Below are positions 55,301 to 63,825 of a stretch of 64,000 bases of DNA, in pieces (the stretch's first letter is position 1; every line of letters starts with the position of its first letter). A program made the position numbers and the translations under genes. The notes under the pieces are model-generated. The model was not told where the DNA came from. It saw only the letters and a program-made list of their open reading frames with translations, and did no database searches. The DNA lies in the NCBI RefSeq assembly GCF_000002075.1, contig NW_004797307.1, positions 628,811-692,810 on the forward strand. The letters are read 5' to 3'. The DNA is from Aplysia californica (Eukaryota > Mollusca > Gastropoda > Aplysiida > Aplysiidae).

Positions 55301-57442
55301 CATGCTACCTCTGAAGGTAATCCAGCATCCCTCGATTTATCTTCTGTCTGGGCCCCTGACCCTCAATTTACCCTCTTCCTGGGCCCTACGCTCAGTATTA
55401 CTGTGACAATGTGTTTCTCTTTACTCAAACAAATAAAACAGTATATCGAATTAGTCACATTTCGTTACGAGTAGACAGTTGAAACGGTGTACAGAATATG
55501 AATGTTGTACAACAGGCTCAAAGGGTTTAGTTATCTGGAACAAAAAAATTGGATGTCATGGGGGGGGGGGGGGGGTAGACCACAATGTCCTTTACGCAAA
55601 TTGTAAGTTTAGTCAGCTAATTTCTAATTTTCTTTGTCTTTTTCAGTGCTTGCAATATCAATACTTGAATGGAAAATGAGGGAAAGGACTTAGATATTGC
55701 TTATGGGGTGTCACAATATTCAAAATAGATTGTCAAGTCATGAAATGAGAATTTGCAGGTGTGGTAAAGGAACTGCACATACAGATGCTCAGATGTGTGA
55801 TTTAGAGATTTCAGTTTTACAGCATTCCAGGTGGATTTGAGAAACAAAGCGATATTTTGCAACCATGAAAAGTTGTACATCCTCGTGAATGTTTACTATA
55901 CTTTTTGTTTTCTGCACAGGAGAAAATGCAGATTTTGTTAGAAGCTGTGAAAAATCATGATGAGTCCAAAGCCCTGGAGTTCAAGAAGACAGAAGAGTGG
56001 GCCACTGTGGAGGAAATGATGTCTGCTCACGGTATGTAAAGGGCTGTTGCGCACATTTAACCAACCAGCTTTTTGTGAATTTTGAAATGTTATATTTTAA
56101 GACAAAATTTTATTCAGACCAGAGTGAGGAAGGCAATGATGGATGGTGAAGTATTAAGCCAGACCTAGAGAAGATGGGCCAACGATAGTTCCCAGAAAAA
56201 GCTGTAGGTGTTCTTTTTAATCCAGACCCTAATGCTTTGACCATAGAGATGCCTGCTAGGTTTACATCACTGCCATGCACTTGAAAGTCAGCAGTGAAAC
56301 TTGTGAAGGGAAGGTATAGGGAGAGTGTCATCGTTTTTTTATTGCCTACCCCACAGCGTTTCTTCCACACACACACACACTCTGATTTTTCTTCACAACA
56401 AATAAAAAAGAAAAACACACACACACCCGAGTTTTACTGAACTTTGTAGTATGTGGGGAGGGGGGGGATGTTGTTACTCATAAAAAACGAAGTTTTAAGC
56501 AGTGAGCACAGTATAAATAAGACATTTTCTTTGTCATGTTTGTTTGTTGGAGTTTCTTGTTTTTTGTTATTGTTTGTTTTTATTGGGGGGGGGGTAATTT
56601 CTTTAAGAATATAACGTCCTTGGTACAATTGATCAGTTACAAATTTTTAACTCTTTTTATCTGTACATTGCATTACACAGGGAAGTGGAAAATCCTTATT
56701 CGAAGGCCACAAGCCTTCATAACCATCTTTGTGATTAAAAAGAAAAATTGTAATTGTCATGTTTTACACACCCATCAAAACAATATTGATAATTTAAGAG
56801 GCAGGATGCTTCATGCCTGCCTGTCAGGGTGGACTCAAGCCTGAATGGGATACAACATCCCACCAAGCAGACAGAGATACTAAATTTTTTTTAAACAGTC
56901 CCCAGTCAGGAATTGAACTTTTGTTTTCTGCTTGAAACAGTGAACTTGGCCCTTGCACGCTGGGTGCTGGTTCTTTTGAGTTGACCGGCTGTTTATACTT
57001 TCAAACACTAAAATGAGCACTCTGTTAGTTCGGTTGGTATCATGCTGAACTAAGGAACAGATGGACCTTATTCAAATCCCAAATTGAACTCGGGTCATTT
57101 TGTGGAGTTTTAAAGGCTCTCAGCCCATTTGGCTGGGTCCTATTGGAGAAGGATGTTAAATTTGGAAGTCCTACCTACTTCTTTAATAACCTAATACTGT
57201 CGATAGGGGCATTAAACATTGCACTAAATACCGAAATAATATTTTGGCTTTTTTTTTTTTTTTTTTTGGTGTATTTTTCCTCTGCAGAGCCTGGGGCTTC
57301 TTTGGCGTCTGGCGGAGGAGCTGAGGGATCCTCGTCCAGTTCTGGCCAGTCGGGAGGCGGCATGTGGACCTGTGCTCATTGCACCTTCCTCAACCAACCG
57401 GCGCACAACTCCTGCGACATTTGCTCTTTACCTCGTTCTTAG
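39038..57442 (+). CDS. NPLOC4: NPL4 orthologue, ubiquitin-binding cofactor of p97/VCP (complete gene)
   Basis: Exons: 39038-39049, 42105-42188, 42676-42788, 43170-43367, 44124-44172, 45772-45866, 46332-46455, 47130-47309, 49826-49987, 50674-50800, 52692-52852, 53831-54007, 55200-55316, 55920-56031, 57288-57442. Phases agree over 1,866 nt (621 residues; human 608). It aligns with human NPL4 end to end. NPL4 pairs with UFD1 to recruit p97/VCP to K48-linked polyubiquitin, and binds the unfolding ubiquitin in the groove of its zinc-finger/MPN-like tower, acting in ER-associated degradation and chromatin extraction. The first coding exon is only 12 nt (MSSI), chosen because ATG TCA AGC ATC|GTAAGT joins in phase to [10 protein letters not shown], like IIIRVQSPDG in human. 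Confidence 0.97.
39527..39961. mobile_element. MITE-like segment with a 17-bp perfect inverted repeat
   Basis: GTGGCTATTCTCACCCG at about 39527-39543 and CGGGTGAGAATAGCCAC at about 39944-39960 are exact reverse complements. A further half copy (CCGGGTGAGAATAG) follows at about 39988. The interior has CT microsatellites and a CTCGCGC-type GC-rich stretch. Class unknown. Confidence 0.55.
40086..40685. mobile_element. 600-bp inverted-repeat element with CACGGTAAC subrepeats
   Basis: The 39-bp ends (starting GGGAG, sharing TCTACGTACACGGTAACCG) match at 35 of 39 positions. CACGGTAAC recurs inside at about 40136 and 40183, and outside at about 40831. The segment 40205-40420 is homologous to the GC-rich module inside the element at 44715-45674. 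No ORF of note. Confidence 0.65.
41690..41870 (-). repeat. SINE B 3' part (minus strand)
   Basis: Minus strand: TTGGACAAGGGAGAAAAATC, AAGTTGCATATGTTAAAGGTCCC, TTGGTGGTCTAAATTCAAAA, TTTCCTACCAACTG and GCGAGCGCCGTAAAACACCT. This follows the 52052-52580 element string by string. Confidence 0.75.
42880..43060 (+). repeat. SINE-like repeat A
   Basis: GGGTGCTCTGTTGTGGTTTG, CTATCCAACATCTTTTGTCC, CAAGTAACACCTCCTATTTG and CTTTGTGTTGCAAGTGCTTT. NPL4 intron. Confidence 0.75.
44124..46455 (+). CDS. NPLOC4: NPL4 zinc-finger exons, including a 49-nt exon
   Basis: Exon 44124-44172 encodes [16 protein letters not shown], equal to human CRHGPLGKCVHCVPLE. I found it by looking for the segment missing between [12 protein letters not shown] and PYDQEFL; CT|A and GAG| keep the frame. 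The next exons give [20 protein letters not shown] and [23 protein letters not shown], with all zinc-binding Cys/His expected for the two NPL4 fingers that sit on top of p97. Confidence 0.95.
44325..44525 (+). repeat. SINE-like repeat A
   Basis: GATGCTCTGGTGCGGTTTGC, TCAAACATCTATCGTCCCTA, a long T-run, TATAACACCTCTAATCTCTA, ACCTTATTGTGTTGCAAACG and CTGCAAAACTCTTACG. NPL4 intron just after the 49-nt exon. Confidence 0.8.
44715..45674. mobile_element. pogo/Tigger-like element, 960 bp, TA-flanked
   Basis: Starts CAGTAGAACACGGCTATAGC and ends GCTATAGTCATGTTCTACTG; the 20-bp ends match at 18 positions when inverted. TA lies on both sides. The interior carries a GC-rich module twice (about 45218-45425 and 45460-45650: GACTGGCCAATCACAACG, CCGCTGACTGCCTGTTTGGA, CTCTCCCGCTGCATCCAAGT). 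No transposase ORF, so non-autonomous. Confidence 0.8.
46512..46631. mobile_element. Short palindromic MITE
   Basis: GGGTGCCCACTACAG (46517-46531) mirrors CGTAGTGGGCACCC (about 46614-46627), and the inside continues with partly inverted GATCGG strings. About 120 bp, capable of folding into one hairpin. Confidence 0.65.
46955..47081. mobile_element. piggyBac-like MITE (127 bp)
   Basis: TTAA (46951-46954), CACTTTGCCG..., ...TTGGCAAAGTG, TTAA (47082-47085). An exact TTAA duplication and GGCAAAGTG inverted ends. The interior GATCGGCGACGTTTTCC matches GATTGGCGACGTTTACC at 5931-6012. It ends about 45 bp before NPL4 exon 47130-47309. Confidence 0.8.
47130..54007 (+). CDS. NPLOC4: NPL4 MPN-like core exons
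   Basis: Five exons encode residues about 226-494. They begin [20 protein letters not shown] and include [71 protein letters not shown] and [22 protein letters not shown]. As in the family, the MPN fold lacks the catalytic JAMM metal site (no ExnHxHx10D). It acts as a ubiquitin-binding scaffold, not a protease. Confidence 0.95.
47893..49179. mobile_element. hAT-like element, 1.29 kb
   Basis: Begins CAGGGTTCCCACAGGGTCGG and ends GGTGGGGACCCTG, giving the CAGGGTYCCCAC ends typical of the hAT superfamily. TACCAC lies before it and TGCCAC after, a decayed target duplication. The interior includes AAAGTCGGGAATT repeats near the left end and a GGGGTCTTGAAA repeat near the right. No long ORF, so non-autonomous. 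Confidence 0.65.
49180..49320. repeat. 60-bp tandem repeat, split by the hAT-like element
   Basis: Three units of CCACCAGCCTGAGAGTAGTG, GAATGTTATCAT, CTTTTATTAGGATTTAGATA. A fourth partial unit (TTTTATTAGGATTTAGATACCAC) lies at 47870-47892, on the other side of the inserted element. Confidence 0.8.
50035..50225 (+). mobile_element. RTE-like LINE 3' end fragment
   Basis: The plus strand reads [18 protein letters not shown], then [13 protein letters not shown] after a stop, parallel to [18 protein letters not shown] and WVTGKDQGNIAFL of the 27013-27440 copy, and ends with AGATCTGCCACTTGAAGAAG. Dead fragment in an NPL4 intron. Confidence 0.75.
50925..51000 (+). repeat. SINE tail fragment
   Basis: GCTCATATGACCTAAAACAG and TTGCAAGCGCCATAAAACTT correspond to the tail shared by repeats A and B. 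Confidence 0.6.
51836..52045 (+). repeat. tRNA-derived SINE, family E
   Basis: Head with GTGTTGGTAGCCTTGTAGTT (A-box-like) and a weak B box (GAGGGTTAGAGCC), body GTGTCCTTGGAAAGGGCGG and AAAGGCACTTTACACAAATT, end GGGGGCGTTAAACC. Inserted within repeat A and followed directly by SINE B. Confidence 0.7.
52052..52580 (+). repeat. tRNA-derived SINE, family B (long copy)
   Basis: The head is strongly tRNA-like: CTCTCGTGGCCTAGAGGTTA (A box) and CCCGGGTTCGATTCCGGGTA (consensus B box GGTTCGATTCC). The body has CTTCTCGGACAAGGGCGAAA, GTGCAAGTTGCGCACGTTAA, AGATCCCTTGGTGGTCTAAA and TTTCCTACCAACGAAA. The tail is CGCGCTCATATGACCTTATG, CAGTTGCGAGCGCCGTAAAA, with a short AAACAAACAAA end. Confidence 0.85.
52895..53592. 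mobile_element. piggyBac-like element, internally deleted
   Basis: Starts CACATTACACCCTAA and ends TTAGGGTGTAATGTG (15-bp perfect inverted repeat), with TTAA on the right and AAAA on the left. On the minus strand an interior frame reads [18 protein letters not shown], resembling the acidic N-terminal region of piggyBac transposases. Too short (698 bp) to be autonomous. Confidence 0.65.
54440..54690 (-). repeat. tRNA-derived SINE family D (minus) with a duplicated end
   Basis: Minus strand: ATACTGGTGTCTGTGGTATA, GTCCTTAGGTGCTTCGCCGT and a B-box-like TGTGAATTCGATTAGAG. A unit of about 61 bp (ACGGCGAAGCACCTAAGG ... TATATATTTAATCATT) is tandemly repeated twice at 54569-54690. Confidence 0.65.
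54779..54895 (+). repeat. SINE family D body fragment
   Basis: GCCTCTGTCTGTCTGCCGGG, ATGCTGTGTCCCAGTCTGCC and CAGGCAGGATTAAAGCTGCC match the family D body, followed by an AACAAACAAA end. Confidence 0.55.
55200..57442 (+). CDS. NPLOC4: NPL4 C-terminal helical region and NZF finger
   Basis: Exons 55200-55316, 55920-56031 and 57288-57442 encode residues 495-621. The last exon carries a Gly/Ser-rich linker and an NZF finger, [21 protein letters not shown], with W-x-C-x2-C...N...C-x2-C and the Thr-Phe pair (CTF) known to contact ubiquitin. The NZF is present in animal NPL4 and absent in yeast. The stop is TAG at 57440-57442. Confidence 0.95.
56785..56985 (-). repeat. tRNA-derived SINE, family D (minus)
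   Basis: Minus strand: a head with AAGGGCCAAGTTCACTG and a decayed B box (AAAAGTTCAATTCCTGAC), then a body TGCTTGGTGGGATGTTGTAT and CCCTGACAGGCAGGCATGAA. Confidence 0.6.
57010..57215 (+). repeat. tRNA-derived SINE, family unclear
   Basis: Head with GTTAGTTCGGTTGGTATCAT (A box) and TTATTCAAATCCC (B box), followed by a body with CTGGGTCCTATTGGAGAAGG and GTCGATAGGGGCATTAAACA. It ends just before NPL4's last intron polypyrimidine tract. Confidence 0.6.
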
Positions 57443-59214
57443 GCGTGTCATTCTATTATGGTTGTGTGGTCAGGCACACGCAAACTTTTTAAAGTAAACA
57501 TGATGATTTTTAGCACTTGTAAGTATAGATATTATGATGAGTACGAACCATGCCTGCCTGGTCTCGAGTATTTATTTCGGTGCATTTTTGCTTATGTTCT
57601 ACTGTTCATTCAATGACTTGACCTGCCTTAACTGTAAGGAGTTTTTTTTTTACTATCTTTTTCACAAAGAAGTTTATTGTGCTTGATAGTTCTGTTTTAT
57701 TTTTCCCAAAGAGAATCCTCCACATTTCACAGAAAATCCTCAGAAGTCTGTATAAGCAAAAACAAATGTATGTTTTGAATAAGGAATTTACTTGTATACT
57801 TAGAGAAGTATATATGTTATTACGCAATCAACCATGAATTTATTCATTGCTGATGAGTGATGATGAAGAGACTGAAGTCTTGGTGTTGGACGTTTAGCCT
57901 TTCAGAATTTAGTGAGACAGGACGAAAGTCGCAAGTTTTTACCTTTATGGTGAACTGATGGCGTTGGTTCACCATCCAGTACTTCGGTGTGCAAGTGCAT
58001 GTGTTTTTCATTAATTGCTTTCCGAGCAAATCCCTCTAATGTGAGGTGAAATTATTGCTTGACCAATTGGTAGTGCGAGGTGAAAATTTGAGGAGTTTAC
58101 TTTATATTTTGGAGGCGATGTGCCTCTATGTAAAAATGAGCAAGTCACATATCTGCCCGTAGACACAAGCTGACAGCCATTTTAGGGAGCTGTTGTTTTG
58201 TTTTTGTTCAGTCTCACCTTGCTTTGAACATGCGCTTCAGGTGGATTGTCTCTGTCTCCTAAAGCCAGATTTCCAGGGAGCTTGGTAGTTGAAAGAGATT
58301 ATTTTTTTGGCTGATTTGGTGTGACACAACAATCGTATGACTAGAATAATATTTGTGATGTATTTTTTTGATGAGTATGATTTTATTCTAGGTGAGGAAG
58401 ACATTTTCTATCAAGCAAAAAGTAATTTAGTCCTTGAAAATGATAGGTCAACATTTTTCAAATAATGTACCTCAGAACATGTATGTCGAAGTGTGTGAAT
58501 GGCAAAGTCTATCGTCTTTATTCTTTTCAATTCTTTAGTTTCTCCTGTCATCTCATCCTTTAAATTGCTGTGGCTTTCTATATGAGATTGCTTCTTTTCA
58601 GCTGGAACAAATACTTTTTCCCCTTCACATTGGCTTGATTTGACTTATTCTCAAACACAAAATGGAAGTCAATTTTTTAAAGTGAAAGCAACCCTTTTCA
58701 GAGAAGTCACAATTCCGGCTCTTTGCAGAAATTCAGTATTTGTTTTCAGGTGTGTTTTGTGGGTATAATGTTCATCAAAGTCAGTTCTATCAAAGGTAAA
58801 CCTTGCAAAATAATTGGGGCTTATTGTAAGGGGCATAACGGTGTGTCTGTCTCGCTCTTTTTCAGTATTGTGTAGATGTTTGTGCAGAATTATGCTGTGA
58901 CGTCTCTTGTTCTCATCTCACTTTGGGTTGGACTGTGAAAGTAAGGTCTTACGTAGCTGTTCTAATATATAATACATCTTGTATTCGGTGACTAGTTGCA
59001 ACATTCTGATCTGGATGCAAAGTGCGCATGTTGACTTTGTGAGCGAAAAATGGGTTTATATAATTTACAAATTGCTATTTCGCCAGTAGTAAAGATAACA
59101 ATTTTTTCCTCAAGTTGTGGTTTGAGTCCAGGAGACGCGATGAGACAGTTGGTTGCTTGGGATGAAAGCAAAAACATATTTCCCATTTGCTTTGACCTAG
59201 GGGGTACAAACATT

Positions 59215-59625
59215 TGTGAGGCATCGTAGTGAAATCAGACACCTGTCGAAATACTGAACCCGAAGAAACCGTTATTTTTCTGCCAGTTTGGAAATTTTTC
59301 TAGAATTTTGGTTTTCAGGCTCAACACCTTATATGTCTGTATAAAAACACATTTCTATGAGGATTTTGCTGAAAAGGCCTATATTATAGGCACCAAAATT
59401 GCAGATGTTCAGTTTCCAAGGACTCTCAAGCTTTGGAAGTCATCAAACTTTGACAGCCATTTTCTCGCTAATTTTACCACTGAAACCAGGTGACCCCCCC
59501 ACCTCCTTCTATTGCAAATATCTCGACTTCTATTCAAGATGAATAGGGTTTTTTTTGTCCTCTAAAGCAAGGCAAATGAATAAGCTTTAAGCTGATACAT
59601 GTACCAACTCGTCGTGACACATTTG
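59215..59625. repeat. Unclassified repeat H, copy 2
   Basis: Aligns with 28563-28995 for about 400 bp in the same direction, with scattered substitutions and small indels. Strings such as GGCTCAACACCTTATATGTC here correspond to GGCTCAACCCATTATCTCTT there. Confidence 0.75.
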
Positions 59626-59836
59626 TGTAGCCGTTGAAAAAGAAAATATTGGTGCTGAAGCTACTAAACTACCGTTTCTTTACAGAGAATAGGTATGAGC
59701 TCTTTATGGACCCTGCTCATTATTCACAAAGGTAAAAGATTTTATGCCAGCTGAACACATTCATCAGGATGTTCTTGTGAGAAATTTAGCACTGACATTT
59801 TTGTTTTGGCTTTTCTATTTTTTTTTTCCCCTTCCA

Positions 59837-59842
59837 AATAAA
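59837..59842 (+). terminator. Candidate poly(A) signal of NPL4
   Basis: AATAAA about 2.4 kb after the stop codon, followed by a TGTTG and T-rich region; a SINE follows at 59930. Confidence 0.4.
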
Positions 59843-59929
59843 ATGTTGAAAGATTATGAATTGTCGCTTTTCTGTGTACTCTTTAGATACTATCCATAAC
59901 TTTTTTTCAACTCCATTTCATGTTTATCT

Positions 59930-60135
59930 GCGTCTGTGGTGTAGTGGTTAAGCACTTCAACAGCACATGCAGGAGACCTGAGTTCGATTCACAAGTGGGG
60001 AGAGATTTTATTATTATGATCTTTCTGCTGAGATGTTGTATCCCTCTCAGACCAGGTTGGCCCTGGGTGACAGGCAGGGTCAAAGCCAGCCTTCTTGATT
60101 ATCTAAACTAGATCTATTGGGGCCTAAAAAACGCC
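59930..60135 (+). repeat. tRNA-derived SINE, family D (best copy)
   Basis: Head: GTCTGTGGTGTAGTGGTTAA (A box) and ACCTGAGTTCGATTCACAAG (B box GTTCGATTC). Body: TCTGCTGAGATGTTGTATCC, CTCAGACCAGGTTGGCCCTG, GACAGGCAGGGTCAAAGCC. End: GGGGCCTAAAAAACGCC. Confidence 0.8.
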
Positions 60136-60206
60136 TAATTTTAAAAAAAAAATGTAATTGTGCATTTCATAAGCACTGTATTGAGTGTTCTCTGCCCTAC
60201 TGCCTG

Positions 60207-60211
<5 letters not shown>

Positions 60212-60273
<62 letters not shown>
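60212..60273. repeat. CT microsatellite
   Basis: About 30 uninterrupted CT dinucleotides. Reading frames through it (SLSLSL or RERERE) are artefacts. Confidence 0.95.
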
Positions 60274-60274
<1 letters not shown>

Positions 60275-60276
<2 letters not shown>

Positions 60277-60540
60277 GGCGCTGTGACGTCATAAACGGTC
60301 AGCGATGCCAGCAGCACGCAAGAACTCAACACTTGCCCGGGGGTCCATGAAAAGTGCTGAAAGTGGTTGTTGAGGTCCTGGTGTTCCCGGTGGGTCGACG
60401 CGTTCTGCAGCTGTCGTCTTGGTTTGTCGGTTGGTAGACTGACATCCTTCGGCAACAGCTGGCGGGAGCACCATCTTGCAGTTTGCAGGCTCGTCGTTCA
60501 CTCCTTACCTGTACTTGTAAATGATAAACAAATAAAAGAA
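60275..60540. other. GC-rich block of unknown nature
   Basis: A 265-bp segment much richer in GC than its surroundings, with overlapping open frames of 70-100 codons on the minus strand (for example MVLPPAVAEGCQST, MDPRASVEFLRAAGIADRL) that I cannot assign. It sits directly after the CT microsatellite. It may be a fragment of a retroelement or an exon; I cannot decide. Confidence 0.35.
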
Positions 60541-61264
60541 CTTCATTACCCTCCAGACCTGGGGACACACCTTAGAGTGCCTCAGCATGTGGTGGTGGTG
60601 GTAGTCAAGCAGTTGCTCCAATGTGATCGGTTGGGGGGGGGGGGATACCAAAGTATCAAAGACTTACTTAAATAAGCTGAGCCACTGACCTGTTTTATCG
60701 AGGGCTCTGGGTCCAAAAAAAAAAAGAAAAACAAAAAAATTCTAACATTGCTGGTCTCAACACTTATCTAAGTCATTTTAAAACTTGGAGAGTACAGTCA
60801 AACCTCGTTGTACCTCCAGGTTTTGCCAATGTACAAAAAGAGATGCCATAAACATAGCATGTGTGCCTTTACACCGCCATCCCCCAACTGAGTTCAGTTC
60901 GGTCCTTATTAAACTAATGTAAATTAGCCCGCTGTACTATCATAGGTACATACTATACCCGGCGCACAGCACTCGGGCAGTGCCAGTGTCTTTAGGCCAT
61001 TCCCAAAGAGGGGACATTTCTCGTTCAAGCACTGTAGAATTGTAAATGGGCTGATTCATCATGTCACGCTCATAACTGTGCCTGATCTGCAACAGGGAAT
61101 TGCTGCTTTTTCTTTCATAATCCTTACTATTGTCATTTTCTTCTACTTCTTTTGTATGTTTGTCACACTCTTGTGACCTGCTATTTCCGGGGTGCCTTGA
61201 TAGTCGAAGCAGACCTTGTGCTGTTGAAGCTAGAGAGGTGAGCAGAGTAAGTCTGATTCCCTGT

Positions 61265-61350
61265 AAGGACTTCTCTGTTGACACCCACCCCTTGCGCTTA
61301 TATGACCTTATGCAGTTGCGAGCGCCGTAAAACCCTCTACTAATAAATAA
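61265..61350 (+). repeat. SINE B tail fragment
   Basis: GCGCTTATATGACCTTATGC, AGTTGCGAGCGCCGTAAAAC, CCTCTACTAATAAATAAA: nearly identical to the tail of the 52052-52580 copy, which suggests recent activity. Confidence 0.75.
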
Positions 61351-61654
61351 AAAAATAAGCACAGCACTCACTTTGTGGCTCCTTGATAATGTTTCCCACA
61401 CTCGTCTCTGCGATTCAGCCTTTTGTACACATTTCGTCTGTCACCGTCTTGCTCCTGATTTGCGCTGATTAGGGGCTGTTCAAATATAATCTTACACTTT
61501 TTTGGGGACTTTTTGACCCCCCCCCCCTCCTTCTTACACTTTTCTTACACTCCCGTAATATTACATTGTTAGCTTATAATACTAATAATATGACAATTAT
61601 ATCGTACAAATCCGTGTTAGAATCATTGTTCCATGTTCTTTACATAATATATTC

Positions 61655-62060
61655 ATTAAGAACATGCATATGTTCCGCGCAATTTACAGATCAGCGCAAT
61701 CTTAAGATAACGAGTTTTAACGATCGTATTATTGCGCGGCAATCTTTAAAGGTCACGTTGCACATTTAAACGATTGTATAATTCACTTCCATCTTTATTC
61801 TTTTACTCACATCAAGGAACATTCACGTATATTTTCATTTTCAAAAGTGCAAAAATATAAACATTAAAATTTAATCAGATATGAAACTGAAGAGCTCACA
61901 AGAATGATAGGCGTACAATTTGAATTATATAATCGTTAAAACGCGCAGCGCAATTTTAAAACTGCCCCACAATCTTAAGTTTGCCACGCAATTGTACGAT
62001 CGTTAAAACGTGCAGCGCAGTCTTAAGATCGGTAAATTGCGCTGAACACATACACAGATT
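61655..62060. repeat. Internal imperfect inverted repeat, about 100-bp arms
   Basis: Arms at about 61655-61750 (GTTCCGCGCAATTTACAGATC, TTTTAACGATCGTATTATTG) and 61960-62057 (CAATTGTACGATCGTTAAAA, GATCGGTAAATTGCGCTGAA) mirror each other with about 20% differences. ACGATCGT is the core of each arm. It could be a nested MITE or subterminal structure of the host element. Confidence 0.6.
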
Positions 62061-62218
62061 ATATCATACGTATGCACATAATACTATCCGTTTTCTTTTT
62101 AAAAAATTACAGTGGATCATTCAAGCAAAATATTGCATACACTCTTTCTTACTAATAAGGAAAAAATTGAGACTCATGTCAATTTCAAAAGCGCCTTAAT
62201 TACAAATAAAACAAATTA

Positions 62219-62650
62219 CAGTGGAATTCAGGACCGAAAAAAATGTTGACTTTGAGCTAGGTTGACTTTATCCGTTGTACATTTACTACTCGCCTTTGTA
62301 AATTGAAGATGACAGCTACAAAATTACAAAGTACCTGGTAACAAGATGTTAGCTCAATTTCAGTGAGTATAATTCTGAAGTTGTCACCAAAACAAGAGAT
62401 GATGAGTGAACAAAGTAATTGGAGGTGTGTACACCACTAGCTCTGGACCTAAATATCTCTTCTTAAATGAATTCATCTTCGGATTTAGCCCCAAATTCTT
62501 GACTTTACGCAAGGTTAGCACTCAAGTGGTTGACTGTACTGTAACTGTACATGTATCAGAAACCCAATTACTTAAACAAAGAAGGTAAGAAACAGGACCA
62601 CAGTGAGGTGTTGACTGTAAGCAAGAGTTGACTTTATCAGGATTCCATTG
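62219..62650. mobile_element. Tc1/mariner-pogo-like MITE, 432 bp
   Basis: CAGTGGAATTC at the left and GGATTCCATTG at the right, TA on both sides. The interior has GTTGACTTTATC near both ends in direct orientation. Nested within the Harbinger-like element. Confidence 0.55.
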
Positions 62651-63689
62651 TATCTGTTATTACTCCTCGTTATGCTTAAAACAAAAAGTGAAATTAGTTA
62701 CCGTTAACAAAGGCAGTGTTCATCATTATGTCAAAAATATTTTTAAAACAGGGGCATCTGCTGAGCTGTCTTCCAAATAATGGGTCCTGTTACAACTTCC
62801 TGCTCTGTCTCCTTTTCCTCCTCTTCTTCCCCCACCTCCATTTCTTTCTGAGTAAAGCCGTGTGCCTTTTCAATGCTGCAATACTTGAAAAAAATATTGT
62901 CCTCATTCCTTGTGGCCTCTGCACACCATGCAGCCTTTCTTGACCAAGGCCACCCTTTTTTTCCTTATTTTTTCACCTCACAAAAGTGTAATATTACATT
63001 GGTTCAAGACCCCCCCCCCCCTTTCTTACAGGAGCCAAAGACCCCCCACCCCTTCCATGTGTAAGATTATATTTGAACAGCCCCTTATGAGAATGCTATT
63101 GGTTAGTTTTAGGCTTCGGTCAATATTTTGTTTAAAAATTAGATTTTTATTTTTTAATTACGTGGAGTAACTTCAAAGGACGTGCTTTACTTAGGCCTAT
63201 TGGCAAAATATCTGACATCGCCACCGATGACTAAAAGGCTGACTGGCGTCCATGACGATTTTATATTATGAGGACTCACTCACTGTTCTGCGTGAAAGGC
63301 CTGAAGTGACATGAGGTCTGACGAGTGTCGGGTTTAATTTCTTTTATATACACGGGGATCATTGGCCACATAGTAAATAGCCTAACTTCTGATCCGGCTG
63401 AAAATGTTCATTTGAATGTTTACATAAAGTGATAAAGTTCAGCTTGAGTTGTATATGAAGTTGGTTGCTACTCGTTTTTCCCCCTGTGCATGGCAATCGC
63501 GCAAGACAGATCTATCATCTAGATGAGTCAAGACTGGTTACGTGTACAATAATTTGTCTCTAGTCTCTACCTCTATTCGAGATAACAATCGGTTCTATTT
63601 CGTTATACCGCCAGTCTCGCTGTACCGCCAACTTCATGCTCGCCTCAGGATAAGCGGTGTTGTATAACGGGGTTTGGCTGGATAGTTTG

Positions 63690-63825
63690 ACGGGTGTGCT
63701 TTGCTCCTTGCTATCAAACATCTATCATCTTCATCTCTCCTCCTTTTCTTTGTGTGTAACTCTGCACTGTCTCTAGTAACACTTCTCATCTTCGACACTT
63801 ATGCAGTCGTGACCACCCGATACTT
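63690..63825 (+). repeat. SINE-like repeat A, diverged
   Basis: GACGGGTGTGCTTTGCTCC, CTATCAAACATCTATCATC, CTAGTAACACTTCTCATCTT and CGACACTTATGCAGTCGTGA follow the family order. The tail is decayed. The last 175 bases of the window show nothing further. Confidence 0.6.

Larger units (their letters stand above)
57443..59860 (+). other. NPLOC4: Probable 3' UTR of NPL4
   Basis: AT-rich, without a credible ORF. The first good AATAAA, at 59837-59842, is followed by a TG-rich stretch, which would make a 3' UTR of about 2.4 kb. It includes repeat H (59215-59625). The true end could be earlier. Confidence 0.45.
61472..63084. mobile_element. PIF/Harbinger-like element, 1,613 bp, with TTA duplications
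   Basis: The 26-bp ends (61472-61497 and 63059-63084; GGGGCTGTTCAAATATAATC... inverted) are perfect. TTA lies directly outside both (61469-61471 and 63085-63087). A 3-bp TTA/TAA duplication with G-rich ends is the mark of PIF/Harbinger. Poly-C stretches sit just inside both ends. No transposase-like ORF is present, so it is non-autonomous. It contains another MITE (62219-62650) and an internal inverted repeat (61655-62060). Confidence 0.8.
60795..63680. mobile_element. pogo/Tigger-like element carrying nested insertions
   Basis: The left end CAGTCAAACCTCGTTGTAC and the reverse complement of the right end, CAGCCAAACCCCGTTATAC, match at 16 of 19 positions, the usual Tigger-type end. The left side has TA; the right flank is not a clean TA. 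Within lie a SINE B tail (61265-61350) and the Harbinger-like element 61472-63084. Without these it would be about 1.2 kb and non-autonomous. Confidence 0.6.

Noticed and set aside
60117-60455. Open frames with SLSLSL or RERERE runs
   Set aside because: Generated by the CT microsatellite. The GC-rich block beside it is reported as unknown, not as a gene.
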